A stretch of 34,732 nt of DNA from Oscillibacter sp. GTDB taxonomy: Bacteria > Bacillota > Clostridia > Oscillospirales > Oscillospiraceae. Below are positions 25,559 to 33,269 of the stretch, in pieces. The notes under the pieces are model-generated. The model had not been told where the DNA came from, did not search any database, and saw only the letters and a program-made list of their open reading frames with translations. Position 1 is the stretch's first letter, and each line of letters starts with the position of its first letter. Location: positions 1-34,732 of the forward strand of contig JAAWGR010000029.1 in assembly GCA_022795445.1 (NCBI GenBank). The letters are read 5' to 3'. The position numbers and the translations under genes were made by a program.

Positions 25559-25837
25559 ATGGAAATTGAAAAATCAAACATCGTCCGCTCCGGCGCGGGA
25601 AGAGACAAAGGAAAGCTTTTCGTCGTTCTGGCGGTGGAGGGGGAGTACCTCCTGCTGGCGGACGGAAAATCGCGGAAGGTGGAATCCCCCAAGCGCAAAA
25701 AACGCCGGCACGTACAGTTCGTGTCCGCGGAGGAAACCCGCCTTTCCGAGAAGATCAAGAGCGAGGAGAAGATCACCAACAGTGAGCTTCGCAGGACCCT
25801 CGCGGGCTGCCGCGGGGTGCCGGACCAGGAGGGATAA
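25559..25837 (+). CDS. KOW-domain RNA-binding protein (L14e/L6e/L27e-like)
   Basis: A 92-residue basic protein with an N-terminal KOW-type barrel: IVRSGAGRDKGKLFVVLAVE, then YLLLADGKSRKVESPKRKKR. This resembles the archaeal/eukaryotic L14e-L27e fold that Clostridia genomes often encode between map and infA. The C-terminal third is charged and probably helical. Ten bp after map and 3 bp before infA, clearly in the operon. A ribosome-associated or translation role is inferred from fold and context; no direct function is known to me. Confidence 0.85.
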   Translation: MEIEKSNIVRSGAGRDKGKLFVVLAVEGEYLLLADGKSRKVESPKRKKRRHVQFVSAEETRLSEKIKSEEKITNSELRRTLAGCRGVPDQEG

Positions 25838-25840
25838 CGT

Positions 25841-26059
25841 TTGGCAAAATCCGACATGATCGAGGTGGAAGGTGTTGTGGTGGAAGCCCTGCCCAACACG
25901 ACGTTCCAGGTTGACATTGGAAATGGGCACACGATCCTGGCGCATATTTCCGGGAAGCTGAGGATGAACTTCATCCGGATTCTGCCCGGCGACAAGGTCA
26001 CGGTGGAAATGTCCCCGTATGATCTGACCCGCGGCCGGATCACCTGGCGCAGCAAGTGA
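25841..26059 (+). CDS. infA: translation initiation factor IF-1
   Basis: OB-fold factor that blocks the 30S A-site during initiation. The 72 residues read [20 protein letters not shown], then [20 protein letters not shown] and [20 protein letters not shown], the full family signature. Start is TTG at 25841 with GGAGG 8 bases upstream, so the first residue is still Met. The weaker start codon may tune its level relative to the ribosomal proteins. Confidence 0.97.
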   Translation: MAKSDMIEVEGVVVEALPNTTFQVDIGNGHTILAHISGKLRMNFIRILPGDKVTVEMSPYDLTRGRITWRSK

Positions 26060-26070
26060 ACAACCGCTGA

Positions 26071-26202
<132 letters not shown>

Positions 26203-26230
26203 TATTAGAAAGTGGAGGTGCTTTAAAAGT

Positions 26231-26596
26231 ATGGCACGTATTGCCGGTATTGACCTGCCGAAGGATAAACGAATCGAAATCGGCCTGACCTATATTTACG
26301 GCATTGGCAGAAAGAGCGCCAAGGACATCCTGGTAAAGGCGGGCGTGAACCCCGACACCCGGGTAAAGGACCTGACGGACGCAGAAGAACAGAAGCTCCG
26401 TGACGCCATCGATGACTACACGGTGGAGGGCGATCTGCGCCGCCAGACAGCGCTGGACATCAAGCGTCTGAGCGAAATCGGCTGCTACCGCGGCCTGCGC
26501 CACCGCAAGGGCCTGCCGGTCCGCGGCCAGCGCAGCAAGACCAACGCCCGCACCCGCAAAGGTCCCAAGAAGACCATTGCGAACAAGAAGAAGTAA
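26231..26596 (+). CDS. rpsM: 30S ribosomal protein S13
   Basis: Head protein contacting 50S bridges and tRNA. The 121 residues begin [20 protein letters not shown] and include [14 protein letters not shown] and the C-terminal [24 protein letters not shown] motif. GTGGAGGTG lies upstream. It opens the alpha-operon part of the cluster. Confidence 0.98.
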   Translation: MARIAGIDLPKDKRIEIGLTYIYGIGRKSAKDILVKAGVNPDTRVKDLTDAEEQKLRDAIDDYTVEGDLRRQTALDIKRLSEIGCYRGLRHRKGLPVRGQRSKTNARTRKGPKKTIANKKK

Positions 26597-26611
26597 GGAG
26601 GGAGAACCAAT

Positions 26612-27016
26612 ATGGCAGCAACGAAATCTGGCGGCAAAAAAGTCATCCGCCGCCGCCGTGAGCGGAAGAACATTGAGCGTGGACAGGTCCATATCCGTTC
26701 TTCCTTCAATAACACCATGGTGACCGTCACCGACTCCCAGGGCAACGCCATCTCCTGGGCCTCCTCTGGCGGTCTGGGCTTCCGGGGCAGCAAGAAATCC
26801 ACCCCCTTTGCGGCACAGACTGCCGCGGAAACCGCTGCGAAAGCCGCGATGGAACATGGCCTGAAAACGGTGGAAGTATTCGTCAAAGGCCCCGGCCAAG
26901 GCCGTGAAGCCGCCATCCGCGCTTTGCAGGCGGTGGGACTGGAAGTGACCATGATCAAGGACGTCACACCGATCCCCCACAACGGCTGCCGCCCCCCGAA
27001 GCGCCGCCGCGTGTAA
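26612..27016 (+). CDS. rpsK: 30S ribosomal protein S11
   Basis: Platform protein of the 30S subunit. The 134 residues include [20 protein letters not shown] and [20 protein letters not shown]. The C-terminal [20 protein letters not shown] is diagnostic. AAGGAGGGAG precedes the ATG. Normal length. Confidence 0.98.
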   Translation: MAATKSGGKKVIRRRRERKNIERGQVHIRSSFNNTMVTVTDSQGNAISWASSGGLGFRGSKKSTPFAAQTAAETAAKAAMEHGLKTVEVFVKGPGQGREAAIRALQAVGLEVTMIKDVTPIPHNGCRPPKRRRV

Positions 27017-27040
27017 TCGAAAGAGGAGGTAACAAGCAAT

Positions 27041-27643
27041 ATGGCAAGGAATATGCAGCCGATTGCCAAACGCTGCAAGGCTTTGGGCATTTCTCCCGCG
27101 GTTATGGGCTACGCCAAGAAGGAAACCAACCGGAATCCTGGCGGCCAGATGCGGAAGAAGAAAAGCGAATATGGCATCCAGCTGAACGAGAAGCAGAAAG
27201 TCAAATTTATCTACGGAATCCTGGAAAAGCAGTTCCACAGCTACTATGAAAAGGCTGCTGCCGCCCCCGGTAAGACGGGCGACAACCTCCTGATCCTGGT
27301 GGAACGCCGTTTGGATAATGTAGTGTACCGTATGGGTTTCGCCATGACACGCCGTCAGGCGCGTCAGCTGGTGAGCCACGCGCACTTCACCGTCAACGGC
27401 AAGAAGGTGAACATTCCTTCTTATCTGGTGAAGGCAGGCGATGTGATCGAAGTTGCCGAGGGCAGCCGTTCTTCTGAGGCCTTCAAGCGCCTGACCGGGC
27501 AGGATGCGCCCATCTTCCTTCTGCCCGCCTGGATGGAGCGGGAGAAGAATACCCTGAAGGGCACGGTTGTGCGCCTTCCGGCCCGTGAAGACATTGACAT
27601 CCCGGTGGAGGAGCATCTGATCGTTGAGCTGTACTCCAAGTAA
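27041..27643 (+). CDS. rpsD: 30S ribosomal protein S4
   Basis: Primary 16S rRNA 5'-domain binder; in E. coli it represses the alpha operon. The 200 residues contain [20 protein letters not shown] and the S4 RNA-binding domain [39 protein letters not shown]. It ends LIVELYSK. Located in the alpha operon before rpoA, unlike Bacillus subtilis, where rpsD stands alone with an S4 leader. Confidence 0.98.
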   Translation: MARNMQPIAKRCKALGISPAVMGYAKKETNRNPGGQMRKKKSEYGIQLNEKQKVKFIYGILEKQFHSYYEKAAAAPGKTGDNLLILVERRLDNVVYRMGFAMTRRQARQLVSHAHFTVNGKKVNIPSYLVKAGDVIEVAEGSRSSEAFKRLTGQDAPIFLLPAWMEREKNTLKGTVVRLPAREDIDIPVEEHLIVELYSK

Positions 27644-27724
27644 TCGGAGGATACCCTCGACCATGACACGAACCGCAGGCGGCGGTTTGCATCGCCGCGT
27701 TGAGAAGATGAAGGAGGGTACTGC
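27644..27724 (+). promoter_or_regulatory. 81-bp rpsD-rpoA spacer with hairpin
   Basis: GCGGCG (27679-27684) pairs with CGCCGC (27693-27698) around an 8-nt loop. The rpoA AAGGAGGG follows 13 bases later. A 21-codon open frame (ATG 27663 to a TGA at 27726-27728) overlaps the rpoA GTG, but its ribosome binding site spacing of 12 is poor and it has no recognisable content. Confidence 0.35.
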
Positions 27725-28675
27725 GTGATTGAAATTGAAAAGCCCCAGATCGAATGTATCGAAACGCCAGGTGATGCGACATATGGTAAATATGTCGTTG
27801 AACCCCTGGAGCGCGGGTATGGAACCACGTTAGGAAATGCGCTTCGCCGCATCATGCTCTCGTCGCTCCCCGGGACAGCCCCGACCACCATTAAGATCGC
27901 GGGCGTCCAGCATGAATTTTCTACTATCCCGGGTGTGAAAGAGGATGTGACGGAAATCGTCCTGAACGTGAAGGGGCTTTTAACAAAGCTTCACAGCGAT
28001 TCGGTAAAAACGGTCTACATTGAGGCGGTAGGTCCCTGTGTAGTTACAGCGGGCGATATCAAGGCCGACGGCGAAGTGGAAATTTTGAACCCGGATAAAC
28101 ACATCGCTACGCTGGATAATGGGGCGTCCCTCAATATGGAGATCACACTTTCCCATGGCCGCGGTTATGTACCCGCCGACCGAAACAAACCCCAGCAGAA
28201 TGTCATCGGCACCATCGCGGTGGACTCCATCTACACGCCGGTGTACAAGGTAAACTACTCCGTAGAGCCGACCCGTGTGGGCACGTCTAGTGACTTCGAC
28301 CGGTTGCTATTGGAGGTGTGGACGGACGGCACCATTTCTGCCCGGGACGCAGTGTCTTTGGGTGCGAAGATTTTGTGCGACCATTTCACGCTGTTCACCG
28401 ATTTGTCGGAGAATGTCGGCAACAAACCTACCGTCGTTGAAAAGGCGGAGGCGCAGCAGGATAAAGTGTTGGAAATGACCATTGAAGAGATGGATATGTC
28501 GGTCCGGAGCTTTAACTGCCTCAAGCGCGCCAACATCAACACTGTGGGCGATTTGATTTCCAAGACAGAGGACGAAATGATGAAGGTCCGGAACTTGGGC
28601 CGGAAGTCTTTGGAAGAGGTCATCAACAAGTTGGCGATGATGGGTCTGCACTTAGCCGACGAGGAGAACAACTAA
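27725..28675 (+). CDS. rpoA: DNA-directed RNA polymerase subunit alpha
   Basis: Scaffold of RNA polymerase. Residues 1 to about 230 form the dimerising N-terminal domain ([20 protein letters not shown]), followed by a linker. The C-terminal domain (from about 245) contacts UP elements and activators (ELDMSVRS-type helix, then [19 protein letters not shown]). 316 residues. GTG start at 27725 with AAGGAGGG 6-7 bases upstream. Standard alpha-operon position between rpsD and rplQ. Confidence 0.98.
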   Translation: MIEIEKPQIECIETPGDATYGKYVVEPLERGYGTTLGNALRRIMLSSLPGTAPTTIKIAGVQHEFSTIPGVKEDVTEIVLNVKGLLTKLHSDSVKTVYIEAVGPCVVTAGDIKADGEVEILNPDKHIATLDNGASLNMEITLSHGRGYVPADRNKPQQNVIGTIAVDSIYTPVYKVNYSVEPTRVGTSSDFDRLLLEVWTDGTISARDAVSLGAKILCDHFTLFTDLSENVGNKPTVVEKAEAQQDKVLEMTIEEMDMSVRSFNCLKRANINTVGDLISKTEDEMMKVRNLGRKSLEEVINKLAMMGLHLADEENN

Positions 28676-28726
28676 CCGCTGTCCTGTCTGGACGGCGAGA
28701 CGAAATACGATAAGGAGGGAACCGAA

Positions 28727-29068
28727 ATGCCCGGAACTCGGAAACTTGGCAAGACCACTGACCAGCGGATGGCGATGCTGCGTCAGCAGGTCACGGATTT
28801 CCTGGATCACGGTAAGATGGAAACCACTGTCACCCGTGCCAAGGAGATCAAACCTTTGGCCGAAAAGATGATCACCCTTGGCAAGAAGAGCGACTTGGCC
28901 GCGTATCGGAAGGCAATGAGCTTTATTACGCGGGAAGACGTGTGTAAGAAGCTGTTCAAAGAGATTGCTCCTAATTATGCGGAGCGGAACGGCGGCTATA
29001 CGCGGATCGTTCGTACTGGCATTCGTCGCGGCGACGCGGCAGAGACTGCCGTCATTGAGCTGGTGTAA
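28727..29068 (+). CDS. rplQ: 50S ribosomal protein L17
   Basis: 50S protein near the tunnel exit. The 113 residues contain [20 protein letters not shown], then [20 protein letters not shown] and the C-terminal [24 protein letters not shown] signature. AAGGAGGG precedes the ATG. A 51-bp gap with a small CGC-GTCC / GGAC-GCG hairpin separates it from rpoA. Last gene of the ribosomal super-operon, followed by a terminator. Confidence 0.98.
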   Translation: MPGTRKLGKTTDQRMAMLRQQVTDFLDHGKMETTVTRAKEIKPLAEKMITLGKKSDLAAYRKAMSFITREDVCKKLFKEIAPNYAERNGGYTRIVRTGIRRGDAAETAVIELV

Positions 29069-29077
29069 TTGATACCT

Positions 29078-29115
29078 CACCCCTGGTGCGGCAGGTCCGC
29101 ATCAGGGGTGGTTTT
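29078..29115 (+). terminator. terminator ending the ribosomal super-operon
   Basis: CACCCCTG (29078-29085) pairs with CAGGGGTG (29103-29110), enclosing TGCGG / CCGCA. The stem is followed by G and TTTT. It begins 10 bases after the rplQ stop. The T run is short, so some read-through into rimM is likely, and no clear promoter is visible before rimM. Confidence 0.75.
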
Positions 29116-29132
29116 GTAAACAGGGAGAACCT

Positions 29133-29624
29133 ATGAAATTGGAAAAAATCCGTATTGGGCGCATTGTAGGCGTTCATGGCATTCGGGGAGAGCTGAAAAT
29201 CCAGCCGCGAAATCAGGATGCGGCGTTCCTAGAGCGTTTTCAGACGTTCTACCTAGATGACAAAGTCCTTATACCGTCAGGTTTCCGGACGCATAAGGGA
29301 ATGGCTATGCTGAAATTTTCCGGTATAGAAAACCGGGAGGCAGCGATGGCATTGCGGGATAAGGATTTATATATTCTGCGGGATGACGCAGAGCTTCCGG
29401 AAGACGAATACTTCGATGACGAGCTGCTAGGACTGGATGTTTACAACGGTGAGACTGGAGAATGCATAGGTGAGTTGGTGCGGGTGGAGGACTATCCAGC
29501 CAGTAAGGTTTATACGGTCGAAGGCGTGAAGGAGTATTTGATCCCCGCAGTAAAGGAAGCTTTCATCTTAGGCATCGACATGGAAGCGAACCGTATGGAT
29601 GTCCGGATTTGGGAGGGTATGTGA
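29133..29624 (+). CDS. rimM: 16S rRNA processing/maturation factor RimM
   Basis: Helps mature the 30S head through contact with S19. The 163 residues begin with the RimM motif IRIGRIVGVHGIRGELKIQP, contain ELLGLDVYNGETGECIGELV of the PRC-barrel domain, and end in the PAVKEAFI plus R-M-D-V-R-I segment. It overlaps trmD by one base (TGATG). Its usual neighbours rpsP upstream and rplS downstream are absent here. Confidence 0.96.
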   Translation: MKLEKIRIGRIVGVHGIRGELKIQPRNQDAAFLERFQTFYLDDKVLIPSGFRTHKGMAMLKFSGIENREAAMALRDKDLYILRDDAELPEDEYFDDELLGLDVYNGETGECIGELVRVEDYPASKVYTVEGVKEYLIPAVKEAFILGIDMEANRMDVRIWEGM

Positions 29625-30391
29625 TGCAGATTGATATCCTGACGTTGTTCCCGACATCTGTAGACGCGATGTTGAATGTCAGTATTTTAGGCCGGGCACA
29701 GGAGCGAGGGTATATCGCCATTCGTACCCATCAGATTCGGGAATATACCACCAACAAACAGATGCAGGTAGACGATTACCCTTATGGCGGGGGACGGGGG
29801 GCTGTGATGCAGGCGGACCCGCTGTTTCGCTGTTGGGAGCATGTTGTTGAGTTCTATGGGGCCGGGCGAACGATTTTCCTCTCGCCTTGTGGCCGGACAT
29901 TTACACAAGAAGTTGCTAAGGAGCTGAAAGCGCGGTACCTGCATTTGATTTTGGTTTGCGGACACTATGAGGGAGTTGACCAGCGTTTTTTGGACGAATG
30001 TGTGGATGAGGAGATCTCCGTTGGGGATTTTGTACTGACAGGTGGGGAAATTCCTGCGATGGCAGTAGCAGACGCAGTGTGTCGGATGGTTCCAGGTGTT
30101 CTTCCGGACGCGGAATGCTTTGAGGAGGAATCCCACTGGAATGGGCTGCTGGAATATCCGCAGTATTCGCGACCCGCGCTGTGGCATGGGCGGCAAGTGC
30201 CGGAAATCCTTTTGTCGGGCGATCATGGAAAGGTGGCAGATTGGCGGAGAAAGGAGAGCTATAAACGGACGATACGTCGCCGTCCGGACTTGTTTGCCAA
30301 GTTCGATGAAAGCCAGCTGACAACAAAGGCAGAGAAAAAAGTACTTCAGCAGGCCAAAGACGAATTGGCAGCGGAGGATGCAAAACTATAA
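29624..30391 (+). CDS. trmD: tRNA (guanine-N1-)-methyltransferase
   Basis: Methylates G37 next to the anticodon using SAM, preventing frameshifts. The SPOUT-fold protein has the knotted SAM-binding segments LVCGHYEGVDQRFLDE and EISVGDFVLTGGEIPAMA, plus YPYGGGRGAVMQADPL. The start at ATG 29624 shares one base with the rimM stop; the frame opens 5 codons earlier. 255 residues, of normal length. Followed by a strong hairpin. Confidence 0.97.
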   Translation: MQIDILTLFPTSVDAMLNVSILGRAQERGYIAIRTHQIREYTTNKQMQVDDYPYGGGRGAVMQADPLFRCWEHVVEFYGAGRTIFLSPCGRTFTQEVAKELKARYLHLILVCGHYEGVDQRFLDECVDEEISVGDFVLTGGEIPAMAVADAVCRMVPGVLPDAECFEEESHWNGLLEYPQYSRPALWHGRQVPEILLSGDHGKVADWRRKESYKRTIRRRPDLFAKFDESQLTTKAEKKVLQQAKDELAAEDAKL

Positions 30392-30392
30392 A

Positions 30393-30422
30393 GACCGTCC
30401 GGCGGAAATCCGCCGGACGGTC
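30393..30422. terminator. long hairpin between convergent trmD and the SLH gene
   Basis: A perfect 13-bp stem GACCGTCCGGCGG / CCGCCGGACGGTC with loop AAAT. It starts 2 bases after the trmD stop, with a weak T-rich tail (GTCTT) on plus and CTTTAT on minus. The stem strength and convergent position favour a bidirectional terminator. Confidence 0.75.
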
Positions 30423-30441
30423 GTCTTAGAATTCAAATTTA

Positions 30442-31872
30442 TCAGGTGAGGAAAATAGCGGTAGGGCCGTCAGCGCCGCCAATCACATCTATGCTGGTTG
30501 CTTCGTTTGCCTTGAAACCGGAAAAGTCCGGGAAAGTGATTTTGACATCTTGCCCTGTGGCTTTAACATTCATATCCATATCCATCTTCATGGAAATTTT
30601 GATTGTGCCTTGTTCTTCAGCTCCCAAATTCATATCCATTTCTACATCTATGTTGAGCTTCACAGCTGCGTTTTTCAGTTGGCTGTTATTGGCGATGGTG
30701 TAGGTAAATGCAGAGCCGTCCATTGAGAAATGAATGTCCGCTCCGTTGCCAAGCTCTGCACCCAGAATATCAGACACTGAGTCGTTTATGATATTGGTAA
30801 AGGCATCATTCAGCTCCAAAGTGTAAACAGTATCTGTGCCAGAGGCTTTCGAGGTGACAGATTTCAAAAAGGGGAGAAGGAGCATATTGGTTTTGTTGGG
30901 AATAGCAGTTTGATAAAGTTCAGCCAAGCCGGGGATTTCTTGTTTATAAGCTTCTTCGCCGGAACGGATATACATCGCGCCGTCCTTCAGCCACAGTTCG
31001 GCTTCCATCATCTCATCTTCCATCGTGAAGTTAAGCGTCATAGCCATCTGCATGTCGTCATCTTTGATAATCACTTTTGCATTACCGGAACCAGCCATAT
31101 CCATGCTTTCCGACATATTCAGGTTCTGGCCGCCGCTCTGCCCCGCAATCGAGTAGGAAACGTTTGCTTTGATGTCGAAATCAGCGTCTATACAGCCGTC
31201 TACAGATTCCATAGAAGCAGTTTCAAGTGCGCGATAGGCTTCGATTTTATCGGTGATCGGTTTTGCGGCGTTGGGATCAATGGCCCCGCTTTGAATCAGG
31301 CTGTCTAGCAGATAAGTGCTGCCGTCTTTTAAATCGCAAGCCAGCGCTTGGTAAGTAAGAGCCGCGAGATCATCTCGGAGGAAAGTACCAGTGATCATAG
31401 AAGGGCTGAACAGGCCCAGGTTCAAGCCAAACGCCTGCGCATCCGCAAAGGCAAAATCCGTGCCGTCTTTGTATCCCAAGGCGCGAAGCAGGAATACAGT
31501 ATAGGCTTGCGCAGTACAGGGGTTTGATGCGCCGAAAGTTGTAGCAGAGGTACCATTTGAGAGTCCGTTTTCTACCAGCCATGCAACATGGGGCGCTGCG
31601 GTTTCGCTGACGTCGGTGAAAGGATGGGTTAGCTCACCAGCATCATAGGCAGCCTTTGCCTCTTCCTCCGCACCGTAGAGCCGGACCAGCATAATAGCGG
31701 CCTGGGCGCGGGTAGGGACCTGATCCAGTTGGAAACCGGAGGCTGTTCCTTTGAAAATTCCAATAGCAGACAGTTCTTCTGCTGCGCGGTCAAAGCTGGA
31801 GGCGGAAGCGCTGATGCACAGCGCAGCAGTCAGCAGCAGGGCTGTGAACAGGATGGTAAGGAAGCGTCTCAT
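30442..31872 (-). CDS. secreted SLH-domain protein with C-terminal GGADGPT motif
   Basis: A 476-residue exported protein. The signal peptide (MRRFLTILFTALLLTAALC, then AxA near 23-25) is followed by S-layer homology repeats over about residues 27-200 (PTRAQAAIMLVRLYG, TAQAYTVFLLRALGY, LRDDLAALTYQAL) that would anchor it to cell-wall polymers. The remaining part is beta-rich with alternating Met/Asp (MDMNLG, MKMDMDMNV) and AMYIRSGEEAY-like strands, like LolA/LppX-type substrate-binding folds; that resemblance is inference. The last 17 residues, SIDVIGGADGPTAIFLT, match a motif conserved in Na+-translocating decarboxylase beta subunits. It stands here at the extreme C-terminus of an unrelated protein. 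Own promoter at 31921-31949. Confidence 0.85.
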   Translation of the reverse strand: MRRFLTILFTALLLTAALCISASASSFDRAAEELSAIGIFKGTASGFQLDQVPTRAQAAIMLVRLYGAEEEAKAAYDAGELTHPFTDVSETAAPHVAWLVENGLSNGTSATTFGASNPCTAQAYTVFLLRALGYKDGTDFAFADAQAFGLNLGLFSPSMITGTFLRDDLAALTYQALACDLKDGSTYLLDSLIQSGAIDPNAAKPITDKIEAYRALETASMESVDGCIDADFDIKANVSYSIAGQSGGQNLNMSESMDMAGSGNAKVIIKDDDMQMAMTLNFTMEDEMMEAELWLKDGAMYIRSGEEAYKQEIPGLAELYQTAIPNKTNMLLLPFLKSVTSKASGTDTVYTLELNDAFTNIINDSVSDILGAELGNGADIHFSMDGSAFTYTIANNSQLKNAAVKLNIDVEMDMNLGAEEQGTIKISMKMDMDMNVKATGQDVKITFPDFSGFKANEATSIDVIGGADGPTAIFLT

Positions 31873-31920
31873 AGAGAAAATCCTCTCTTTCCAGCGGAAA
31901 ACCGCCTAATCTCAATTCCT

Positions 31921-31949
31921 ATTATATACCATCCATTCCCCACCGTCAA
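31921..31949 (-). promoter_or_regulatory. sigma-A promoter of the SLH protein gene
   Basis: On the minus strand TTGACG (31944-31949), 17-bp spacer, TATAAT (31921-31926). Transcription would start near 31914, giving a leader of about 40 nt. Confidence 0.85.
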
Positions 31950-32010
31950 GGGAGAGGATGGCAGATATCCTTTGTCCTTCGTATTGATAAATGTCTGAAC
32001 CTCATGATGT

Positions 32011-32193
32011 TCATCCGGGCCGGGCGGACTGCTTTTCCTTTGTTGCTTTCAGCGAATCCAACCCTATACGAATCAGCTGGCGATACATCTCAGAATAAGG
32101 CTTGTCATAAAACAAATCGCGCTTGATTTGGGCAACATCGACTTCAATATCGTCTGGCACAGTTAGCATGAATCTTTTATTCTTCGCTGGCAT
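32011..32193 (-). CDS. small ribbon-helix-helix-like DNA-binding protein
   Basis: A 60-residue protein with an N-terminal beta-strand (KRFMLTVPDD) and two helices ending YRQLIRIGLDSLKATKEKQ, the layout of Arc/CopG ribbon-helix-helix repressors. The ATG has AAAGGAGGAGG about 5-7 bases upstream. It is transcribed away from a second RHH gene 151 bp distant, with direct-repeat operator candidates between. The two proteins align weakly along their length, so they are probably paralogues. An autorepressor or plasmid/mobile-element regulator is plausible. Confidence 0.7.
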   Translation of the reverse strand: MPAKNKRFMLTVPDDIEVDVAQIKRDLFYDKPYSEMYRQLIRIGLDSLKATKEKQSARPG

Positions 32194-32216
32194 ATAGCCT
32201 CCTCCTTTCGTTTATC

Positions 32217-32268
32217 TAGTGGTTTAGTGAATCACTGGTTATATTATAGTGGTTTGGTGGTTCGCTTG
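32217..32268. repeat. operator-like direct repeats between divergent RHH genes
   Basis: Two 22-bp related copies lie 30 bp apart: TAGTGGTTTAGTGAATCACT plus GG (32217-32238), and TAGTGGTTTGGTGGTTCGCT plus TG (32247-32268). The first contains the palindrome AGTGA-A-TCACT. A third related core, TGGTTCACTG, lies inverted at 32307-32316 inside the spacer of the plus-strand promoter. The second copy fills the spacer of the minus-strand promoter. This is the pattern expected for RHH autorepression. Confidence 0.6.
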
Positions 32269-32272
32269 TCAA
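32243..32272 (-). promoter_or_regulatory. promoter of the minus-strand RHH gene
   Basis: On the minus strand TTGACA (32267-32272), 18-bp spacer, TATAAT (32243-32248). The spacer is almost wholly occupied by the second operator-like repeat. Confidence 0.8.
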
Positions 32273-32297
32273 TAGGGAAACAGATTTTTTTCACCTC

Positions 32298-32326
32298 TTG
32301 CATACTTGGTTCACTGATGGTATAAT
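32298..32326 (+). promoter_or_regulatory. promoter of the plus-strand RHH gene
   Basis: TTGCAT (32298-32303), 17-bp spacer, TATAAT (32321-32326). Transcription would begin near 32333, at the GGAGG of the gene, so the leader is only about 12 nt. Confidence 0.8.
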
Positions 32327-32344
32327 GTGACCGGAGGTGATGAT

Positions 32345-32536
32345 ATGGCAACTGAAAAGCCGAGATATTCCATTACATTGGATGATGATATGTTCAAAGA
32401 AGTAGAGGATTTCCGCTTTGAACACCGTTATCAAACACGCAATCAAGCAACCATAGAGCTTATCCGTTTAGGGCTTGAAGCGATTAAGGAACAACAAAAA
32501 AAGGCACAGGGCAACCCCTCTGGCGAGAAAAAATAA
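32345..32536 (+). CDS. ribbon-helix-helix (Arc/CopG-like) protein
   Basis: A 63-residue protein: beta-strand PRYSITLDDDMFKEVEDFR, then helices ending NQATIELIRLGLEAIKEQQK, the RHH fold of small dimeric repressors. ATG 32345 has GGAGG 7 bases upstream; an in-frame GTG at 32327 overlaps the -10 box and is excluded. It is followed by a 12-bp inverted repeat and then a broken crystallin-J1-like gene, which it may regulate. Confidence 0.78.
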   Translation: MATEKPRYSITLDDDMFKEVEDFRFEHRYQTRNQATIELIRLGLEAIKEQQKKAQGNPSGEKK

Positions 32537-32567
32537 ATTTTATTGGATAGTCCACAAAGAAACAGCA

Positions 32568-32606
32568 AGCAGACATATGAGCATCCCCCAATTCCATATG
32601 TCTGCT
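32568..32606 (+). terminator. inverted repeat after the RHH gene, weak terminator
   Basis: Perfect 12-bp repeat AGCAGACATATG / CATATGTCTGCT with a 15-nt loop, then CTTTATATC. The tail is U-poor, so termination may be partial. It lies 32 bases after the RHH stop and 49 before the next start. Confidence 0.5.
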
Positions 32607-32654
32607 CTTTATATCTATGCAAAAATGGAAAACTACCGGAAGGGAGCCGGTGCT

Positions 32655-33080
32655 ATGATTTTGTATAGTCCTGTTGGGGAACAGGAGTATATTTTGATCA
32701 AGGAAAGCGGCTATACAGCTTTTCCGCCACGCTTACCAGAGCAGCCCATTTTTTATCCAGTGTTGAATGAGCAGTATGCAGCAGAAATTGCCAGCCGCTG
32801 GAACACGAAAGATATAAAATCCGGTTTTCAAGGCTATGTCACCCGCTTTTAAATATGTGACTCTTTTATGAAAAGATACGAAGTACAGACAGTTGGCCGT
32901 TCATATCACCAGGAATATTGGATACCAGCGGAGAATTTGGCGGAATTCAACCAGCATATTGTGGGCAGAATTAAAGTGATCAAATCGGTCCAGGGCAGTG
33001 AATTTACCGGAAGTCTTAACAGAACCTTGACAGATGCGGGAAAACAGCATAATATAGGGATATCTGGAAAAACTGTATAG
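32655..33080 (+). pseudogene. ADP-ribosylation/crystallin-J1-like small protein, interrupted by TAA
   Basis: The frame starts at ATG 32655 (AAGGGAG 8 bases upstream) and reads MILYSPVGEQEYILIKESGY, FPPRLPEQPIFYPVLNEQYA and SRWNTKDIKSGFQGYVTRF. A TAA stop at 32850-32852 follows. The same frame then continues ICDSFMKRYEVQTVGRSYHQ EYWIPAENLAEFNQHIVGRI. In the intact family, often annotated ADP-ribosylation/crystallin J1, a Glu stands where the stop is (TRFEV), so one GAA-to-TAA change would explain it. After IVGRI the family normally ends soon; here the frame runs on through the mgtE promoter to 33080. Only an N-terminal 65-residue peptide, or an internal restart at ATG 32868, could be made. Biochemical role of the family is not known to me. 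Confidence 0.72.
33027..33055 (+). promoter_or_regulatory. sigma-A promoter of the M-box/mgtE transcript
   Basis: TTGACA (33027-33032), 17-bp spacer, TAATAT (33050-33055), start near 33062. It lies inside the 3' end of the broken crystallin-J1-like frame. Confidence 0.85.
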
Positions 33081-33245
33081 GGTCCGGTAGGTAAGGCTGC
33101 CATAAGGATATGGATCGCTGCCGCGAAGGGATGGAGACATCCCAAGTTGGTTTGAACAGGCGATATCGAACACGAAGGTATCATCTAATGCGATTTCACC
33201 GCCTTGTGAGGCTAAAGCTTGAACGGCGGGCAGGGGGGATAATCG
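33081..33245 (+). ncRNA. M-box (ykoK) magnesium riboswitch aptamer
   Basis: The leader has the M-box signature in order. GTAGGTAAGGCTGCCATAAGGATATGGAT lies near 33087-33115 (quoted as positions; key parts GGTAAGGCT and ATAAGGATATGGA). Next come GCTGCCGCGAAGG, the GGGATGGAGACATCCC hairpin, GAACAGGCGATATCGAAC, and the conserved GAGGCTAAAGCTTGAACGG near 33208-33226. The order and spacing match what I know of the Bacillus mgtE leader. Mg2+ binding would favour the terminator at 33270-33308 and turn mgtE off. Confidence 0.88.
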
Positions 33246-33269
33246 AGTCCCTTGCTTGAGAGAAAAGGT

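Noticed and set aside
27663..27728. 21-codon open frame before rpoA overlapping its GTG
   Set aside because: Ribosome binding site spacing of 12 and no content; more likely a by-product of the hairpin spacer, though a leader peptide is not excluded.
32475..32852. Start of the crystallin-J1-like frame at 32475, inside the RHH gene
   Set aside because: The extra 60 codons overlap the RHH gene and an inverted repeat and lack family sequence; ATG 32655 has a proper ribosome binding site and the family N-terminus.
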